From contig JADJJE010000015.1 in NCBI GenBank assembly GCA_016706685.1, positions 152,353 through 216,352 of the forward strand: a stretch of DNA of 64,000 nucleotides, in the 5' to 3' direction. Under the pieces are notes generated by a model. It saw only the letters and a program-made list of their open reading frames with translations. It was not told the origin of the DNA and searched no databases. Below are positions 1 through 10,600 of the stretch, piece after piece (the first letter of the stretch is position 1; the number at the start of each line of letters is the position of its first letter). A program made the translations under genes and the position numbers. This stretch comes from Sandaracinaceae bacterium (lineage in GTDB: Bacteria > Myxococcota_A > Polyangia > Polyangiales > Houyiibacteriaceae).

Positions 1-1230
1 ACCACCACGGACAGCGGCGGCGTCATCGCCTCGCCGGGCGGGGTGGGCGTGGTGCTCAGCTCCGCCGCGGGGGTCAGCCTCGCCAACCTGACGGTGGACG
101 CCGACGCCGACACCGGGATGACCATCACCGGGGCCAGCACCGTGTCGCTCGACAACCTCGAGGTCACCCAGACGGGGACCGATGAGACCGGCATCACCGT
201 CATCGACCTCACGGGCACGCTCGCCATCGACGGCGCCACCATCTCGGGTACGGGCCTCGAGCGTGGCATGTTCGTGTCGGCGGCCACCGCGAGCCCGAGC
301 GCGACGCTGACCTTCAACGACCTCGACATCGAGACCGAGATCATGCCGATGGGGGCGCCCATTCATCAGGCGCTGGTGGTCTCGGCTTCCGGGACCGAGA
401 GCGTGGACGTGGTGCTGACGGGTGCCAGCCTCATCACCCACGGCGCCCCGAACTCCGCGGCGCTGCAGGTGAGCGCGACGGGGGCCTCGGCGGTGCAGGT
501 GGACACGCTCGGAAGCACGCTCAGCTCCACCTCGCGTGGCCTCTGGGCGCTGGCCGACGGAACCTCCACGACGCGCGTGCTGGTAGACACCACCGCCATC
601 TCCGCGGTGCGCGCCGCCGCGTTCCTAGACGTGCTCGCGCCGGGGGCGGCGCTGTCCTACGACATGTCGGGCGGCTCGCTGGTCATCGCAAACGGTGGCC
701 CCAACCGCGCCGCGTTCGACCTCTTGGCGGAGGAGGGCCAGGCCGACATCCTGCTGGACGCCGTGACCGTCACCGCCCAGAACGCCACGGGCATCCTCGC
801 GGTCGCGGCCGGGGACTCGGACGTGCGCATGAGCGTGGTGAGCTCGCCAGTGACGCTCACGTCGCTCACGGCGTCGTTCGTCGGCATCGAGGTGGCGACG
901 TCAACGGGCTCGACCGCCACCATGAGCGCGGCCCTCGACGGCAACACCGTCACCGGCGGCGGCGCCGACGTGGGCATCCGCGCGCGCGCCCTCGCGGCTG
1001 GCAGCACCACCTGCGTCAACGCCGAGGACAACGCGTCGGCGGGCGTGACGTCCAGCTACACCATGGGTCAGACCGCTGGCACGTTCCAGTTCACGGGTTG
1101 GAACGGCGCCTTCACGCTGCTGGCCAACCTGATGGTTCGCGGGAACACGGTCACGGGCGCGGCCCCGGTGGCCGTGAACACCATCGCTGCGGGGATCTGC
1201 ACGGCGCCCACGGCCGTCACCCCGCTCTGA
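1..1230 (+). CDS. Beta-helix-like repeat protein, C-terminal part (5' end outside window)
   Basis: The reading frame is open from base 1, so the gene begins upstream; a GTG at 43 lies inside it and is not a convincing start. The visible 409 residues are Ala/Gly/Val/Thr-rich and made of short alternating strands (for example DNLEVTQTGTD, GATISGTG), as in right-handed parallel beta-helix or polymorphic-outer-membrane-type surface proteins. There are only two cysteines near residue 340 and one close to the C-terminus, and no membrane segment, so secretion or surface exposure is inferred. It converges on the enoyl-CoA hydratase gene with a 13-base gap. The exact family is not recognised. Confidence 0.6.
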   Translation, partial: TTTDSGGVIASPGGVGVVLSSAAGVSLANLTVDADADTGMTITGASTVSLDNLEVTQTGTDETGITVIDLTGTLAIDGATISGTGLERGMFVSAATASPSATLTFNDLDIETEIMPMGAPIHQALVVSASGTESVDVVLTGASLITHGAPNSAALQVSATGASAVQVDTLGSTLSSTSRGLWALADGTSTTRVLVDTTAISAVRAAAFLDVLAPGAALSYDMSGGSLVIANGGPNRAAFDLLAEEGQADILLDAVTVTAQNATGILAVAAGDSDVRMSVVSSPVTLTSLTASFVGIEVATSTGSTATMSAALDGNTVTGGGADVGIRARALAAGSTTCVNAEDNASAGVTSSYTMGQTAGTFQFTGWNGAFTLLANLMVRGNTVTGAAPVAVNTIAAGICTAPTAVTPL

Positions 1231-1243
1231 CCGACGTTGGCGA

Positions 1244-2050
1244 TCACTTGCCCGTGAAGACGGGCTTGCGCTTCTCGAAGAAGGCCGTGGGGCCCTCCTT
1301 CGCGTCGGCGCTGCGGAACACGGGACCGCCCAGCTTCTCTTCCTGGGCGAGCGCCTCGGTCTCGGTGAGGCCGTCGCTCTCCACGAGGCTGCGCTTGATG
1401 GCGCGCACCGCGAGGGGACCGCACGCGGCCACGCGCTCGGCCAGCTCACGCGCCTTGTCGAGCGCCTGGCCGTCTTCCACCACGTAGTTGATGAGACCCC
1501 AACGCTCGGCTGTCTCGGCGTCGATGCGGCGTGCCGCCAACAGCATCTCGGCGGCTCGCGCGTAGCCAATCTGACGCCGCAGCCGGATGGTGGACCCGCC
1601 CAGCGGGAAGAGCCCGAGGGCCGCCTCGGTGACGCCGAAGGTGGCGCTCTTGCCGGCCACGCGCAGGTCCGTGCCCTGCAGAATCTCCGTGCCACCTGCC
1701 ACAGCGAACCCTTCCACGGCGGCGATCACGGGGACCGCAGGGCGGTACTCGCGCAGCAGCGCCTTCCAGTGGATGCGCGGCTCGGTCTTGAAGCGCTCCT
1801 GCAGCATGAGTGTGCGCTCGTCTTTCTGGCCGAGCTGGTTCTCCTTGAGGTCCGAGCCCGCGCAGAAGTGGCCCCCCGCGCCGGTCAAGATGATGGCGCG
1901 CACCTCGGTGTCGTCGTCACACATCTGGAAGGCGTCGGCCATCGCGATGAGCATCTCGAGGCCAAAGGCGTTGCGCTTCTCGGGGCGGTTCATCGTCAGG
2001 GTGACGATGTGGCCATCGCGGTCGATCTTGAGTTGGTCAGACGTAAACAC
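1244..2050 (-). CDS. Enoyl-CoA hydratase/isomerase family protein
   Basis: A 268-residue crotonase-fold protein of usual length that should hydrate trans-2-enoyl-CoA in fatty-acid or related acyl-CoA breakdown. It has the N-terminal MNRPEKRNAF motif, the oxyanion-hole segment GAGGHFCAGSDL, and both acidic residues expected in true hydratases, in GGTEILQGTDL and TEAALGLFP. The start is a GTG at 2050 preceded by a GGAGA Shine-Dalgarno, which sits directly beside a 14-bp palindrome (2061-2074) likely to be a TetR-type operator. It stands alone on its strand after the kinase genes, 78 bases downstream of the kinase stop. The precise substrate cannot be told from sequence. Confidence 0.92.
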   Translation of the reverse strand: MFTSDQLKIDRDGHIVTLTMNRPEKRNAFGLEMLIAMADAFQMCDDDTEVRAIILTGAGGHFCAGSDLKENQLGQKDERTLMLQERFKTEPRIHWKALLREYRPAVPVIAAVEGFAVAGGTEILQGTDLRVAGKSATFGVTEAALGLFPLGGSTIRLRRQIGYARAAEMLLAARRIDAETAERWGLINYVVEDGQALDKARELAERVAACGPLAVRAIKRSLVESDGLTETEALAQEEKLGGPVFRSADAKEGPTAFFEKRKPVFTGK

Positions 2051-2060
2051 GGTGCTCTCC

Positions 2061-2074
2061 TAGAACGTGTTCTA
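2061..2074. promoter_or_regulatory. TetR-type operator palindrome upstream of enoyl-CoA hydratase
   Basis: TAGAACGTGTTCTA has perfect 6-bp arms around a 2-bp centre and lies 10 bp upstream of the GTG start, overlapping the ribosome-binding region. It fits the TNNAACNNGTTNNA pattern known for the TetR-family regulator KstR of actinobacterial sterol catabolism. Which regulator binds here is unknown; acyl-CoA-responsive control is inferred. Confidence 0.5.
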
Positions 2075-2128
2075 TCTCGCGGGCGCAGCGCGATCAACCC
2101 GCGCGTTCGGGCCACGGGCTGCAGGCGC

Positions 2129-5100
2129 TCACTCGGTGCGCAGCGGGCCCACCCAGATGCCCAGAAAGGCGTCCGGATGGCGCACGCCGAAGGCCCGCAG
2201 GTCATGGCGCGCCTGGTCGATGAACGTGGCGCCGGCGTCTCCTCCGAGGGCCACGCCGTGTGCTGCGCGCGCGATGGTCGCCATGGTGGCCATGCCGCGC
2301 CGGCGCAGCTCCACCTCGGCCTCGTGTAGCGCCACCATCGCGTCGGTCTCTCGACGCCGCTCGATCAGCAAGAGTCCGTCCAGCAGCCGCGCCAGGACGT
2401 GCTGCGCGGGGGTGGCGTCGGCCCGGATCCCACCGGCGATGCGGTCGGCCAGTGCCAGCGACTGGCGCACGCGCAGCGCATGGCGACCCGAGCGCGCGCT
2501 GGCGAGGGCGACGAGGGCTCGCCCCATGTGCAGCTCCACGTCCAAGTGCTCGATGCCCAGATGCGCTCCGCGGGCGTCAGGACCGAGGGTGGACTGCACG
2601 CTGTGCTCGGCGTGCTCGGTGTCGCCCTCGTACAGGTGCGCGTAGGCGGTGGCCAGGTCGGCTAGCGCGTACGGCAGCGGGGCGGACGAGCGATCCCAGA
2701 CCGACCGCACGCGCTCGGCGCGCCGCAGCACCTCTGCCGCGTCGCCTTCCGCCAGCTTGGCCAGCGCGCACGTGCCCGTGGTGAGGGTGGTCTCGAAGAA
2801 GCGATCGGCGCGCGGCTCGGCGTCGGACAAGAGCCCCTGGATGCGCGCGGACATGGCACGCAGCTCGCCCAGCTGCGTCATGGCCCACAGCATGTACGTC
2901 TCGGCCACCGCCAGCTCCCAAACCTGTGCCCGCCCCCGCTCCCGCGCAGTGCGCAGCGCGCGCGCCAGCTGACCCCGCGCTTTGGGGTAGTCACCCGCGG
3001 CCACGCTCAGGATGCCGCGCAGCAGCGGCAGCAGCGTGGCGGCGCGCACCTGCGACTCGGGGTCGGTGGGGGTGAGACTGGTAGCCCGCGCGAAGAGCGC
3101 GTCCACATCACGCCGCGCGGCCTTCCCGCGCAGGCCGGTCATGAACGCCTCGGCCCACAGCGAGCGGGCTAGACGCCGAGGGTCGGCCAGACGACGCGCG
3201 TAGCGCTGATGTCGCAGCTGCAGCCAGCCGGCGCGCGTGGGGTCGATCAGCGCGAGGCCCGTCACGGCCTCCCAGTGGGTGTCCACCAGCTCGGGCAGCA
3301 GCGCCTCATCGCTCGCCGTGAGGGCCTCTCCGAGCACGCGCCGCGAGCTCTCGGCCGCGGCGGCCACCACCCGCGACACCAGCGAGTTCGGGATGTCCAG
3401 CAGCTCGGCGCCGAGCAGCGTCAGCTGGGCATTCATCGCGGCCTCGCCCTCTTCGAGGTAGCCGCTGCGCAGCAGGTGCCCCGCGCCGATGCGACGACAC
3501 TCGTGGGAGAGCGGGGTGGTGGGCGCCGAGTCGGCCGCGCGCACGTAAGCGCGCCCTGCCTCGGCGCCTCGGCCTGCCAGCGCCAGTGCCTCGGCCAGGC
3601 CGCGCCGATGCTCGAAGGTCACCGCGTCGTGCGGCAGGAGTTGCACGGCCATCTGCGCGAAGCGCGCCGCGCGCTCGAACCGCAGCGAGGTGCGCGCCGT
3701 GTTGGCGGCCGCCACGGCGAGCTGCGCCGCCAGCTCGTGCAGCCCCGCTGCGCGTGCGTGGAAGAGCAGCGTCTCGTGGTCGTCGGGCCGCTCGGCCCGC
3801 ACCGCGTCCAGCAGCGCCAAGTGCAACGTCACACGGCGCTCGGGGTCCAGCTTGGCGCGCACCAGCACGCGCACGCGATCTTCGTTCACGTCCAGACGCA
3901 GCCCGCGCCCGGCGGGCAGGCTGCGCACCAGCTCCTGGCGGCGCAGCACCGCCAGCGTGTGGGCTTCGTCCGCGAGGCCGCCCAGCGCACGCAACAGCAC
4001 GGTCAGCGTCTCGCGGTGGGTGGCCAGCGACACCGCCTCCAGCAGCCGGCGCGCGTCTCCCTGCAAGAGATCGATGCGCGCCTGCAGCACGTCCACCACG
4101 GGGTGCTCGTCGAAGCCATCGCGCGCGCGGGGGGTGGTCTCCACATGCTCGGCCAGCTTGCGCACCAGGGCGGGCAGCCCGGCCGCGCGGGCAGCGATCT
4201 CGGTGGCCCACTCGTCGTGCACCCCGTCGCCGAGCCACGCCTGCGCCAGGCGCTTGGCCTCCTCCGTGGACAGCGGCGCGAGCTCCATCTGCGTCAGTCC
4301 GCCGAACGCCTCGGGGCGCCGCAGGATGTCGTCGTACATGGGTGCGCTGTCTGCGTGCGGTTCGCTGCTCTCCACCGAGCCCACGAACAAGATGGGAGGC
4401 GAGGACGGGTGCCCCAACAGCGCGCTCAAGATGGGCAGGCTCTCCTCGTCGCCCCAGTGCAGGTCGTCCACGATGATGAGCCACGGTCGGTTCTGACCTA
4501 CCGCGTGCACCAGACGTCGAAGCGCGTCGAGGGCCCCGCGCCGCACCTCACGCGGGTCCAGCGAGGATGGCGCCGTGGCGCGCGCGCCTGGGTCCGGCGC
4601 CAGCGCGGGGACGCGCGCCAGCATGGGAAACAGCGTGAGCAGCGGCTGAATCTCGTCGGGTGCCAGCTCGCTCCCGAGGTCCACCTCGGACGAGCGCAGG
4701 TACGTGACCAGCTCGTCCAGCACCTCGTCGAGCGCTCTGTGGGGCACGAACTCGCGCTCGTAGCAGGCACCCACCAGCACGTTGGTGTGCTCTGTGCCCC
4801 GCACCTCCTCGGCGAAGTGACGGAGCACGGCGGACTTGCCCACGCCACGCGGCCCCTGCAGCAACACCGTGTGCCCGTGCCCCGCGCGCGCCACCTGCTG
4901 GAGCGAGGCACGCAGCGCGGCGAGCGGCGCGTCACGGCCCAGGAGCGGGACGCTGGCCAGCAGCGGTGTCGGACCCAGCGAGTCGCCGAGGGTGGCGCGC
5001 AACTCGAAGGCGCTCGGCCGGAGGGCAGGGTCGATGGACAGCAAGCGCATGGCCAGCAGCTCGAGGTCCACGGGCACCGTGGCCTGCGTGAGCTCGCTGG

Positions 5101-5893
5101 GCGCCACCGGCGTCACGCGCTGCTTGCGGACCATGATCTCTTCCGAGTCCCCCGCGAAGGGGCGCACACCCGCCAGCGCCTCGTAGAGCATGACGCCAAC
5201 ACCATAGAGGTCCGACGGCGTGCCCAGCGGCGCGCCGGCGGCTTGCTCCGGCGACATGTACGAAGGCGTGCCCACGATGGCGCTGCCCTCACTCGCGGAG
5301 CGCAGGTCCGTGACCAGCCCGAAGTCGCAGACCACCACGCGCCCGCCGCGCGTCACCAGCACGTTCGAGGGCTTGATGTCTCGGTGCAGGCGCCCCGAGC
5401 GGTGCACCACGTCGAGCCCCAGCGCCAGCTGCCCGAGGGCGTCACGCAGGCGCCCCTCGGACAGCGTGCCGGTGTCGACGTGCACGAAGGGCGACGAGCC
5501 CGACCCCGTGGGCGAAGCGTCCTCCGCCACGGCCACGGCCTCGGAGTCGCGCGTCTCGCTGCGGCGCAGTTGGTAGCCCGGGCGCACCCACTCGAGGAAG
5601 TTCACCCCGTCGATGCACTCCATGGTCACGAGCCACTCGCCGTCCCAGCAGAGGAGCTCGTGCAGTTGCAGGAGGTTGGGGTGGTCGAAGCGGGTGAGGG
5701 CCCGGAACTCGCGCTTGAGCCCAGCGATGGAGTCGGCCGTGGGTTTGCGCAACGCCTTGACCGCCACCACCGCGTTGCGCTCGTGGTCGAACACTCGGTA
5801 GACCGTGCCGCCTGCGCCGGACCCGATGGCCTCGGGGTTGGCGAAGCGACGTCCGCGGGCGCTGCTCAGCCAGCGCGGTGGCGGGGCGCTCAT
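2129..5893 (-). CDS. Ser/Thr protein kinase fused to AAA+ ATPase and helical-repeat region
   Basis: A 1254-residue soluble signalling protein. Residues about 20-300 are a Hanks-type kinase: glycine loop GSGAGGTVYRV (24-34), Lys46, catalytic HRDIKPSN (Asp172), DFG at 190-192 and the activation-segment end GTPSYMSPE (208-216). A roughly 40-residue insert (105-145) precedes the catalytic loop. Residues about 315-600 form an AAA+/STAND-like ATPase with Walker A GPRGVGKS (347-354) and Walker B LIIVDDLHW. The remainder is alanine/leucine-rich helical repeat (TPR-like) sequence with no membrane segment. The architecture resembles PknK/adenylate-cyclase-type regulators. It follows the 5922-7559 kinase in the same direction with a 28-base gap, so the two are probably co-transcribed. 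Targets are unknown. Confidence 0.9.
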   Translation of the reverse strand: MSAPPPRWLSSARGRRFANPEAIGSGAGGTVYRVFDHERNAVVAVKALRKPTADSIAGLKREFRALTRFDHPNLLQLHELLCWDGEWLVTMECIDGVNFLEWVRPGYQLRRSETRDSEAVAVAEDASPTGSGSSPFVHVDTGTLSEGRLRDALGQLALGLDVVHRSGRLHRDIKPSNVLVTRGGRVVVCDFGLVTDLRSASEGSAIVGTPSYMSPEQAAGAPLGTPSDLYGVGVMLYEALAGVRPFAGDSEEIMVRKQRVTPVAPSELTQATVPVDLELLAMRLLSIDPALRPSAFELRATLGDSLGPTPLLASVPLLGRDAPLAALRASLQQVARAGHGHTVLLQGPRGVGKSAVLRHFAEEVRGTEHTNVLVGACYEREFVPHRALDEVLDELVTYLRSSEVDLGSELAPDEIQPLLTLFPMLARVPALAPDPGARATAPSSLDPREVRRGALDALRRLVHAVGQNRPWLIIVDDLHWGDEESLPILSALLGHPSSPPILFVGSVESSEPHADSAPMYDDILRRPEAFGGLTQMELAPLSTEEAKRLAQAWLGDGVHDEWATEIAARAAGLPALVRKLAEHVETTPRARDGFDEHPVVDVLQARIDLLQGDARRLLEAVSLATHRETLTVLLRALGGLADEAHTLAVLRRQELVRSLPAGRGLRLDVNEDRVRVLVRAKLDPERRVTLHLALLDAVRAERPDDHETLLFHARAAGLHELAAQLAVAAANTARTSLRFERAARFAQMAVQLLPHDAVTFEHRRGLAEALALAGRGAEAGRAYVRAADSAPTTPLSHECRRIGAGHLLRSGYLEEGEAAMNAQLTLLGAELLDIPNSLVSRVVAAAAESSRRVLGEALTASDEALLPELVDTHWEAVTGLALIDPTRAGWLQLRHQRYARRLADPRRLARSLWAEAFMTGLRGKAARRDVDALFARATSLTPTDPESQVRAATLLPLLRGILSVAAGDYPKARGQLARALRTARERGRAQVWELAVAETYMLWAMTQLGELRAMSARIQGLLSDAEPRADRFFETTLTTGTCALAKLAEGDAAEVLRRAERVRSVWDRSSAPLPYALADLATAYAHLYEGDTEHAEHSVQSTLGPDARGAHLGIEHLDVELHMGRALVALASARSGRHALRVRQSLALADRIAGGIRADATPAQHVLARLLDGLLLIERRRETDAMVALHEAEVELRRRGMATMATIARAAHGVALGGDAGATFIDQARHDLRAFGVRHPDAFLGIWVGPLRTE

Positions 5894-5921
5894 GGTGACT
5901 CGCTCCGGCGTCTCATGGCGG

Positions 5922-7559
5922 TCAGATGAGCCGCTCGAAGTGCGGTCGGAGCGCCTCGATGGGGCGCAACCGGGTGTTGAGGTCGTGGGAGATGCGCAGG
6001 AGGCTGGTCTCGGTCTCGGTGCGCGCCACGCTGCGGTGGGTGGCGCGCAGGGCCACCTCGGACTGCTGCTTGCGCGCGCTCGACTCGATGTCCTCCTGCT
6101 GCCGCCGCAGCTGCTCCAGCTGGAACATCAGGTCCTTGATGGGCGTGGCCTCCCAGGCGCGCATCCACTCCCCGTAGGCGGCCGTGGCCTCGCGCATGCA
6201 CGCCAGCACCTCGGGGCCCGGCACGTGCGGATGCTCGAGGTGCAGCGCCTCCACCCGCTCGAGCTGCGCGCGCCACGTCTCGGGGTGCGGGCAGCGCTCG
6301 CGGAACTCGGCGCGCGCGTGGCTGAGGTCCGCCGCCAGCGTGGAGATGGCGCGCCCCAGCTGCGCACGGCGCGTGCGCAGACCGTCGTCCAGGTCGTCCA
6401 GCTGCGCCACCAGCGCGTGGTCCGTGGCACGCGCGCCGCGCAGCGACTCCACCGCGTGGGCCAGCCGGTCCACGAGCGCCAGCAGGTCTTCGGGCTGCTT
6501 GCGCGGAAAGCCCAGCGCGATCATCTCCCGGTACACGGTCACGCGGCGGCTCCACGCGTCCAGGTCGAGGTCGGTGCTGCGTGACCGCGCGCCGTCCACC
6601 GCGTTGGCGCTCACGTGGCGCATCACGCGCGACTTCTGCGTGGCGAACGGGGCCAGCCGCTTCTCCACGATGTGCGCGTCCGCCGGGCGGTCGATGGGCT
6701 TCTTGGCCAGCATCTCGGCCACCAGGCGCGACAGCCCCTCGGGGCACTTGGGCTGCTTCAGGCGCACGTCGGGCGGCGCCTGCTCGAGGTGCATGAGCAG
6801 GTAGCCGGGGAGCGTGGCCGCCTGGAACAGCGGCTCGCCCGTGAGCAGCTCGTACAGCACCACGCCCAGCGAGTAGATGTCGCTCGCGGCGGTGTCGGGC
6901 TCTCCGCGAAACCGCTCGGGCGCCATGTACTGCGGGCTGCCCACGAAGTGCCCGGCGGCCGTGAGGCGCGAGTCGTCGTTGCCGAGCGCGATGCCGAAGT
7001 CCACCAGCTTGACCACCGGCTCGCCGTCGTCGCTGCGGCACACGAAGATGTTCTCGGGCTTCACGTCGCGGTGCACCACGCCCAGGTCGTGCGCACGCCC
7101 GAGGCCACGCGCCACCTGCAGCCCCAGGCCCGCGGCGTCGGCCACGCTGATGCTCCCCGCCTGCCGGTAGCGGTCGAGCGGGCTGCCCACCAGCAGCTCG
7201 CACACCAGGTAGGGTACGCCGTCTTCGGTGAGCCCGAAGTCGTAGACGTCCACCACGTTGGGGTGCGCCACCGTGGCCGCCGCGCGGGCCTCACGCTCGA
7301 GGCGCGTGCGCACCTTGGCGTCGTCGGCGAAGCGCGGGTGCAGGATCTTGATGGCCACCAGGCGCCCCGGCTTCAGGGTGTGGGTGGCCGCGTAGACGGT
7401 GGCCATCCCGCCGGCGCCCACCACGCGCTCGATGCGGAACGTGCCGCCCACCAGGCTGCCGATGCGCGGATCCGCGATGTTCTCGAGCGGCGTCCCATCC
7501 ACCAGGCACACACGTGCCCCGTCGGGGTGGTTCAGCCGGCACGTGGGGCAGATCAGCAT
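5922..7559 (-). CDS. Ser/Thr protein kinase with N-terminal Cys motif and C-terminal coiled-coil
   Basis: A 545-residue kinase. It starts with a zinc-ribbon-like patch (CPTC at 4-7, Cys18), then a Hanks domain: VGAGGMATVY glycine loop, Lys71, HRDVKPEN (Asp165), DFG at 187-189 and the APE-equivalent APER at 213-216. After residue about 300 there is no transmembrane helix; instead there is a long charged helical region (about 330-545) rich in Glu, Arg and Leu that probably forms a coiled coil. All catalytic residues are present, so it should be active. It is the promoter-proximal gene of a two-kinase operon. Its start is an ATG whose next codons encode the Cys motif, which supports the start choice. 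Confidence 0.93.
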   Translation of the reverse strand: MLICPTCRLNHPDGARVCLVDGTPLENIADPRIGSLVGGTFRIERVVGAGGMATVYAATHTLKPGRLVAIKILHPRFADDAKVRTRLEREARAAATVAHPNVVDVYDFGLTEDGVPYLVCELLVGSPLDRYRQAGSISVADAAGLGLQVARGLGRAHDLGVVHRDVKPENIFVCRSDDGEPVVKLVDFGIALGNDDSRLTAAGHFVGSPQYMAPERFRGEPDTAASDIYSLGVVLYELLTGEPLFQAATLPGYLLMHLEQAPPDVRLKQPKCPEGLSRLVAEMLAKKPIDRPADAHIVEKRLAPFATQKSRVMRHVSANAVDGARSRSTDLDLDAWSRRVTVYREMIALGFPRKQPEDLLALVDRLAHAVESLRGARATDHALVAQLDDLDDGLRTRRAQLGRAISTLAADLSHARAEFRERCPHPETWRAQLERVEALHLEHPHVPGPEVLACMREATAAYGEWMRAWEATPIKDLMFQLEQLRRQQEDIESSARKQQSEVALRATHRSVARTETETSLLRISHDLNTRLRPIEALRPHFERLI

Positions 7560-7623
7560 CGGCCGGAAGGATACCAGGGTACCGGGGGGCGGGGTCCACT
7601 CCCGGGCGAGTGTGCCTGGCGGC

Positions 7624-10600
7624 TCAGATGGGGGGCGGCATGGTCAGCACCGTCACGAGGGGCAGGGCCAGGAGATTTCCTGGCCATGAGACGCCTCCCC
7701 CCCAGCAGTGGGCTACGCCGCCGGCGTCGATGCCGCACGTGCGCGAGCCCGAGGATTCGATGTGGATGAGCTCGAGCCCGAACGCAGCCGGTGTCGGTGT
7801 CGGTACCGACACGACACTGACGATGCCGAGCTGTGTGTTCGAGTTGGGGCCCCAGCCCACCCAGGTGCCATCCAGACGCCGCGCGAGACATCCGGAACGG
7901 CACACCAACCTGTCGGCGTCGGTGAGACCCGCCACCAAGATCGGCGTGCTCGTGTCGGCCGAGCTCCCGTTTCCGAGGGCATGGCCGCTGCCACTTCCGA
8001 AGCACAGCACGCGTCCGTCGCTGCGCAGTGCGCACGTCGACGAGGACCCCGTCGCCACGTGGGTGATGTCGGTGAGGAAACCAACCCCGCCAACGCCGAC
8101 AACGCGCTGCGGCGTATTCCAGATGCCCGAAGTCGATCCCTGCCCGAGCCGCCCGTACGACGCGCTGCCCCAGCAGTAGACGTCCCTGTCTGCGGTGACA
8201 CCACAGGTGTGCTCCGGGCTGAGGGACAAAGACGTGAACGTGAGTCCGCCGCTCACCGCCACGGGGGTGGCGCTGCAGCCGTTGGTGCCGTTGCCGCAGA
8301 CTCCAGACGTGCCGCCTCCCCAACACCACGCCGCGCCGCCGGTGTCGAGGGCGCACGTGCGCTGCGAATTGTTGTAGCTCATTCCACCCACGAAGACCTG
8401 CGTCGCCGGCCCCATGGCAGAAGCGTCCACGACCAGGGGCACCCGCGAGCCGGAGGTCGCCGCGACGTTGCCGGCGACGCCACCTCCCCAGCACCGCACC
8501 GTCCCGACGTCGTCCAGCGAGCACGCGCGCGTCTCGCTCCGCTCGACCTGCGTGATGCCGTTCGGCGTCAGCACTTGCGGCAGGTAGCGCGTCAGGCCAT
8601 CGGCGAAGCCCGCTGTGTTCCCCTCGCCCCAGCACTGCAGCCCCGCGTCGTCGATGGCGCACGAGGCCCCGTCGCCGAGCGCGATTGCCGTGACGTTCGA
8701 GAGGCCGAGCGGGATGTGGGGGCTGGTGCCGTCGCGTGGGCCGTCGCCGAGCTTGGGTTCGTGGGGCGAGCCCCAGCACGTGACCTCGTCGCCCGCGAGC
8801 CCGCAGCAGACGTACTGGCCGCAGTGGATGGCGCTCGGCAGACGCGTGAGGGGGACCGTCATCGCCACGCTGGCGGCCACCGCACCCGCGGGCCGAATCG
8901 TCTCCCCGAAGCTGGCCGCAGCGCTGCTTCCCCAGCACGACACCGTTCCGTCCTGGAGCGCGCATCCCAGGCTGTACCCGAGTGTCACCGCGTCAGCGCC
9001 ACCGGGCACGGACAGGGCTGTGGGGCTCAGCAGGTGGCCGGCCCCGCCCGTGCCTGCGCTCGTGGCACGTCCCCAGCATGACCAGCCCGATGCTTGCCGT
9101 GCACAGACTGCGTTGCTGCGGTGGTCCGCCGCCAGCTCGAGCACGCCAGTCAAGCTCGCTCGAACCGGGACCAGCGAGGACATGGTCACGCCGTCGCCGG
9201 TGGCGCCATAGCCCCAACAATAGACATGCCCGTGGCCGGTTCGAGCGCACGCCCCGCCGTCGCTCACCTGCAGCTCCACCACGCCTGCCAGGCTGGGCAC
9301 GCGCGTGGGCGTGGGGGTGACCGTGGTGTGCCCCAGCCCCAGCTGACCTTCGTCGTTGTCGCCCCAACACCACACCTCGCCGCTCGACTTCAAGGCGCAG
9401 GTGTGCAGGACGCTTGCTTCCACGGCCAGCACCTCGCCGAGTCCGAGCGGGGTGGCGAGGCCGGCGACGGACGCCGTGTGGCCGACGCCGAGCTGGCCGT
9501 AGTTGTTGGTTCCCCAGCAGCGCACCGTGCGGTCGGCCAAGCGCACGCACGTGTGGGAGTATCCAGAGCTCAGTTGCTCCACGCCGCTCAGGGTGGACAA
9601 GCGCTCGGGCACGTACATCCCGGTGTCGCCCCAGCACGCGACCTCGCCGTCCGTGAGCACCAGGCACGTTTGGTTGGCTCCGACCGAGAGGCGCTGACCG
9701 GACAGGCATCCGAGGTCGCACGTGTCGTCCCGCCCGCACACGTCGGTGCCGCTCTCGTCGGTCTGCCCGTCGCAGTCCTCGTCGATGGCGGAGCAGAACT
9801 CGGCGGCGCCGCCGTGGATGGTGGCGTTGGCTTCGTTGCAGTCGTCAGCCGGGAAGGTGCCGGCCTCGGCCGAGCTGCACGTGGCGCCGATGGGAGCGTG
9901 GCCATCGTCGTCGACATCCTCGTCCGTGGACACGCCGCCGGGGGTCGCCACCATCGAGCAGTTGTTGTCCACGCGGTCGCATAGCTCAGCGGCACCGGGG
10001 TAGATCGATGGGTTGGTGTCGTCGCAGTCGCCCGGCACCGCGCTGTAGCCCAGTGGCGGGTCGCACGTGGTGGACGTTGTCGGCTCAGCAGAGTTGCCCA
10101 CGCCGTCGTCATCGAGGTCGCGGTAGAACGTGTAGCTCGTGCTCTGCTCGTCAATCGTGGTGTCGCAGTCGTTGTCGAGCCCGTCGCACAGCTCGGTGCC
10201 AAAGGGCCGCACGTCGCGCTCGAGGTCGTCGCAGTCGCCGGCGCTCGAGGCCCAGCCCTCCGGGCGTGCGCAAGCCTGAACGGGAGTCGCGCTCTCGTCG
10301 CCCGCCAGGTCCATGTCCACGTCGGGCCAGTAGGGCTCGAGGCTCAAGTTCTCGTCCACGCTTCCGTCGCAGTCGTCGTCCACGACGTTGCAGGTCTCGG
10401 CCTGCCCGGGCTTGATCATGCCCGTGGCGTCGTTGCAGTCGAGGCCGCGCACGGTGCCCGCCGTGGCGTCGTAGACCACCGCGATGCCGCATGCGGGTGA
10501 TGGTGCTTCGGTGACCTCGTTGGCGCACACGGCGCTGAGGAAGAGGTCCTGGTCGGCGTCCAGCGTCCCCACGGTGCAGGGGTCGCAGTCTTCGTCGTGG

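Noticed and set aside
3209..5929. Long open frame opposite the large kinase gene
   Set aside because: The residues are Gln/Arg/Gly/His-rich and have no recognisable domain, while the opposite strand encodes intact kinase motifs.
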